The notes beneath the pieces are model-generated. The model searched no databases. It was not told where the DNA came from and saw only the letters and a list, made by a program, of their open reading frames with translations. A program made the translations under genes and the position numbers. This document shows positions 8,457-10,992 of a DNA stretch of 10,992 bases, in pieces (the first letter of the stretch is position 1; every line of letters begins with the position of its first letter). The stretch lies in assembly GCA_003024985.2 (NCBI GenBank), contig PXIH01S0006023.1; one strand, written 5' to 3'. The DNA is from Euperipatoides rowelli. Taxonomy: Eukaryota > Onychophora > Udeonychophora > Euonychophora > Peripatopsidae.

Positions 8457-9288
8457 AAGATGATTACAAATGGTACTCCGAATAAATTCTACAGGTACTC
8501 CTTAGATCACTACTACTATTACTATATTTCTAGTACCCCTACTACTAGTACTCAAGATAATGACTACTACTGGCACTCCTAAGATAATGACTACTACTGG
8601 CACTCCTAAAATGATGACTACTACTGGAACTCCTAAGATGATGACGACTACTGGAACTCCTAAGATGATGATTACTACTGGCACTACTAAGATTATGACT
8701 ACTACTGGAACTCCTAAGATGACTACTGCTGGCGCTCCTAAGATAATGACTACTACTGGCACTCCTAAGATGGTGACTACTACTGGAACTCCTAAGATGA
8801 TTATTACTACTGGAATCATTCCTAAGATAATGACTACTACTGGTACTAAGAGTATTGGTACTTCACAAATGACTACTATTAGTACTCCTACTACTGAAAT
8901 GCCTAAGATGTTGGATACTACTGGTACTTACAAGATGATGATTACTACCGGTATTCCAAAAATGATGATTACTATTGATACTACTAAGATTACTGGTATT
9001 CTTAAGAGTACTAGTACTACTAGTAGTAGTACTCCTAAGATGACTATTATTACTACTACCATTACTACTAGTAACTTTAAGATGACTAGCACAACTCTGG
9101 GTGTACATTGTTTAGAACTACTAGGCTATTGTGTATGTAATGTAATTCCTAAGACAACAGCTACTATTGCTAGCACTCCTAACATGACTGCTACTACTAC
9201 TGTAGGTATAGCAGCCTAAAAAAACTGGGTATGTAAAATACTTATAAATGCTCTTAAGATGGATACAGCTAGTGTGCAAAAGATGTAA
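8457..9288. repeat. 27-bp minisatellite, ACT-rich, with degenerate edges
   Basis: The core unit is ACTACTACTGGNACTCCTAA followed by GATGATG. It is repeated almost perfectly from 8554 to about 8810, then increasingly diverged to about 9219. Relic units are visible at 8457-8553 (for example AAGATGATTACAAATGGTAC at 8457) and at 9250-9288 (CTTAAGATG and CAAAAGATG). Unit lengths in the core are 27 bp, with one of 24 bp and one of 30 bp; later units are longer. A nested ACT trinucleotide repeat probably drives slippage. A non-repeat segment of about 50 bp interrupts the array at roughly 9098-9145. Confidence 0.93.
8560..9219 (+). CDS. Possible Thr-rich repeat protein, or frame-preserving satellite
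   Basis: This plus-strand frame reads 219 residues as a nine-residue repeat, TTTGTPKMM, with about nine good copies and then diverged ones rich in Thr, Ser, Ile and Met. A non-repeat insert near residues 181-199 contains Cys-Leu-Glu-Leu and two further cysteines. No signal peptide, transmembrane segment or known domain is visible. For coding: the frame is open from 8506, length changes of 24, 30 and 39 bp all keep it, and the glycine codons vary at the third base. Against: the array's 5' edge carries frame-breaking indels and a TAG at 8503 where the unit has AAG. The ATG at 8560 is just a repeat-internal Met. An in-frame TAA at 9217 precedes relic units still in the same frame (9256-9285). 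A splice acceptor-like TATATTTCTAG ends at 8533, so an internal exon of a mucin-like gene is possible. A non-coding minisatellite or a dead exon is at least as likely. Confidence 0.22.
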   Translation: MTTTGTPKIMTTTGTPKMMTTTGTPKMMTTTGTPKMMITTGTTKIMTTTGTPKMTTAGAPKIMTTTGTPKMVTTTGTPKMIITTGIIPKIMTTTGTKSIGTSQMTTISTPTTEMPKMLDTTGTYKMMITTGIPKMMITIDTTKITGILKSTSTTSSSTPKMTIITTTITTSNFKMTSTTLGVHCLELLGYCVCNVIPKTTATIASTPNMTATTTVGIAA

Positions 9289-9402
9289 TGTCACCAATAT
9301 ACAGTATTTTTTTTAAAAATAAGTTTTGTGTCACCTGGTGCACTATTAGGTAGTAAAGGTTCTCGATGCTTACTGAGGGATCCTTATGCCCACTTCTCTC
9401 GT

Positions 9403-9425
9403 TAACTGGATCACTAATCCAGTTG
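9403..9425. other. Hairpin next to a C tract
   Basis: ACTGGAT (9405-9411) pairs perfectly with ATCCAGT (9417-9423) across CACTA. A further A-T pair and a T-G wobble extend it to nine pairs. It sits two bases before the C11 tract at 9428-9438, in a patch of mixed base composition at 9330-9470 that differs from the surrounding AT-rich DNA. It may be the end of an old mobile element. Confidence 0.45.
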
Positions 9426-9427
9426 GT

Positions 9428-9438
9428 CCCCCCCCCCC
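9428..9438 (+). repeat. C11 homopolymer tract
   Basis: Eleven C residues followed by TCCC. It is similar in kind to the tract at 3766-3775. On the minus strand it is a G-run with limited quadruplex potential. Its length may be a sequencing artefact. Confidence 0.75.
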
Positions 9439-9691
9439 TCCCATCTATCCAGTCTATTCTTATTTTGATAATCTGGTCACACTAGGAAAGATAAATGTAA
9501 TAAGTATTTCAAAACAGTTCAAGGTATTAAATAGATAAGTGCTCCTTCTAGATAATATACTAAGTACATTAAAAGAGATCAATAAAAAAAAGTCCAAACT
9601 TATGTGCCGCCCACTGTAAAGGTGAGAGAAGCATACATTAATAAACTGTCATTCTGGATTTTAAATAAGATATAACCAAATAATTGATTAT

Positions 9692-9709
9692 GGGGTTGGG
9701 GGGAGGGGG
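9692..9709 (+). repeat. G-rich tract with partial quadruplex potential
   Basis: GGGG, TT, GGGGGG, A, GGGGG in succession. Only three separated runs of three or more G are present, so a standard four-run quadruplex is not met. A two-tier or bulged form is possible. It is isolated in AT-rich DNA. Confidence 0.5.
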
Positions 9710-10255
9710 TTGCTAAAGTAATGATAGTAAGAAACGATCAAATCAATTACAAAAAGTCAAATAGTTTAATTAATCTAGACAATAAATTAATTATAATGCT
9801 GGATTATCTAAAGGATTAAAGGATAACATGACAGAACATTTTCCTGATTAATAATAATTTTCAGATAATTAGTAAAAAAAAATCCAACTAATTTTCTTTT
9901 TTCAATATTAAATAATAAAAAAAGAGACACATTTAATTCTTGTGCACTATAATTATGTGTGAGAAAAATATTAATTTTCCATGACCTTCAATCAGCTAAT
10001 CATGATAAATGTCAAAACAAGTTCTCTCTCAATTTTCTAATTTTCACTATCCCTGCAGGAGCTGCCATTAAAAAAAAAAAAAAACATTACAATTTCAATA
10101 ATCTCTATTTTATTAACCCCTTAAGAGTTAGCTTTGAAAAAAAATTAAATGACTGAACCACAGAAAGAAAAAATATTCTCCAGATCAATTTATGCTCCTT
10201 TTTTTTAACAACGTGAGATAACTATTGTGAGCACCAAAAAAAAAATATATAGGCA

Positions 10256-10439
10256 GATTCAGTGGTGGACTGGCCAGGGTGTCAGTTTACCTGATGGCAA
10301 GTGGGACTCTTAAGAGGCTGTACCATTTTTTTTTCCAATTAAGTATTTTTTGAAAATTTTATTTTTATAAAACTTAAATGATAGCCTTGAAATTGTGAGT
10401 GGGTCCACTTTGTCTACTGGCAACTAAGGTTGATTCAGT
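10256..10439. mobile_element. Possible short DNA-transposon remnant
   Basis: This patch is visibly less AT-rich at both ends (10260-10325 and 10395-10440), with a T/A-rich middle. It begins CAGTGGTGGACTGGCC (10260-10275), which from memory resembles the terminal sequence of hAT-type short elements. GTGGAC near the left end is answered by GTCCAC at 10403-10408 in inverse orientation. GATTCAGT occurs at 10256-10263 and again at 10432-10439, but this 8-mer overlaps the supposed terminus, so the two boundary clues conflict. No coding capacity is present. The identification is tentative. Confidence 0.25.
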
Positions 10440-10992
10440 AATGCTCCAAGGCAAATATGAACCTAGGATTTTTTTTTTTTTTACAATAGATAATCCATCA
10501 GTGTTTTTTTTATTATTATTACGCTGATGTGTTTGACTGAATATTCAAAGCTTGTGCTTTCCGTTAAATTCAGAAATGTTGACTTGGTGTAGATACATTG
10601 ACATTTTTAATGCAATTGAATTTAATTAAAACACTTGTATGATAATTCACTGAAAGATATTTCCTCTTTCTAAATGCTCTGAAAATGTATGTAAATAAGA
10701 CCGATAAATGAAAAAGCAGACTATCTAGTCGAAATCTGGAAATGTTTTCTATCCCTACATTAAATTGCTGGAAAGGTCACCTGGTGCATTTCATTCCTAA
10801 AAAATTCAAATTAAAAACAACTACTTTATTCAGTCAGCTAATATTCAAACAGCAGTACCATACAACTTCACCTGGTAGCACTAATACTTTTTAGACTCCA
10901 AGACAAATAGTAGTGGGGAGTTAGATAACTCTACTTTCTAATAGGTTAAAAAAAATATTTTAAATGAAAAAATATATAATAAGCAGTTGTAT

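Larger units (their letters stand above)
9289..10992. other. AT-rich non-coding stretch, no gene recognised
   Basis: I see no gene here. Contents are A/T runs (A15 at 10070-10084, T14 at 10469-10482), a short ATT repeat near 10510-10521, a C tract and a G-rich tract listed separately, and a moderately GC-richer patch at 10260-10440. The plus frame at 9959-10156 runs through a poly-A tract as poly-Lys and looks like chance. The window ends without a recognisable boundary. Confidence 0.6.

Noticed and set aside
8502-8819. Minus-strand frame of 105 codons reading as a hydrophobic VPVVVIILG repeat
   Set aside because: It is the antisense of the 27-bp array and follows from its triplet-length unit. 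It is lost in the diverged part, where the plus frame stays open.
8863-9108. Second minus-strand frame over the Thr-rich array
   Set aside because: A shadow of the same repeat in another frame, Ser/Asn-rich only because of ACT/AGT trinucleotides. No independent support.
9354-9624. Possible hAT-type element ending in CCCACTG at 9610-9616 with a TAAAGGT direct repeat
   Set aside because: Only seven of eight flanking bases match and no complementary CAGTGG terminus exists at the left side.
9959-10156. Plus-strand 65-codon frame
   Set aside because: It reads through the A15 tract as poly-lysine and has no recognisable start context or domain.
9330-10788. 13-bp direct repeat GTCACCTGGTGCA at 9330-9342 and 10776-10788
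   Set aside because: About one shared 13-mer is expected by chance in a window this long, and the flanks do not match. The motif is itself nearly palindromic but has no further support.
1-10992. CRISPR array, bacterial operons, rRNA genes or a defence system
   Set aside because: No repeat-spacer pattern with unique spacers, no long coding frames, no Shine-Dalgarno-linked gene series and no rRNA-like stretch. All three tandem arrays have contiguous units.

Overview
The window looks like non-coding DNA from an AT-rich animal nuclear genome, either intergenic or a large intron. It has many homopolymer tracts, three unrelated tandem arrays, a tRNA-derived sequence with Pol III-type signals and no bacterial gene organisation. 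A marine invertebrate such as a mollusc would fit the texture, but nothing here fixes the taxon. No open reading frame has a recognisable domain. Most ORFs are short chance frames in AT-rich sequence or read-through of tandem repeats.

Layout. Positions 1-4059 are anonymous AT-rich sequence with a few small hairpins and a C10 tract. Positions 4060-4583 hold a degenerate tandem array with a unit of about 90 bp and six main copies. Positions 4584-5831 are anonymous and contain one ambiguous base at 4663. From 5832 there is an array with an exact 41-bp period (seven copies), each unit centred on a palindrome close to TTCCATGGAA.

That array is interrupted at 6139/6140 by about 640 bp flanked by an exact 8-bp direct repeat, CTCAGAAT. 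Removing the insert plus one copy of the 8-mer brings the next recognisable unit (centre 6830.5) to exactly 2 x 41 bp from the seventh copy. I read this as a mobile-element insertion into a pre-existing satellite. The insert carries a tRNA-like sequence of about 87 nt with a near-canonical B box and a perfectly matched acceptor stem, then a T12 run, then two adjacent strong hairpin structures.

Positions 6851-8456 are anonymous, with a 30-bp telomere-like stretch at 7086-7115. Positions 8457-9288 hold a 27-bp array that reads on the plus strand as a Thr-rich nine-residue repeat (TTTGTPKMM). This frame stays open for more than 700 bp through several length changes, but it is broken at its 5' edge and has an in-frame stop before its last relic units. 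The rest, 9289-10992, is anonymous, with a hairpin, C- and G-rich tracts and a possible short DNA-transposon remnant near 10260.

I see no set of genes working together. The most informative part is the nested history at 5832-6850 (satellite, then a structured insertion with a tRNA-like core). The second is the frame-conserving Thr-rich array. Family names and coding status could not be checked without searches.
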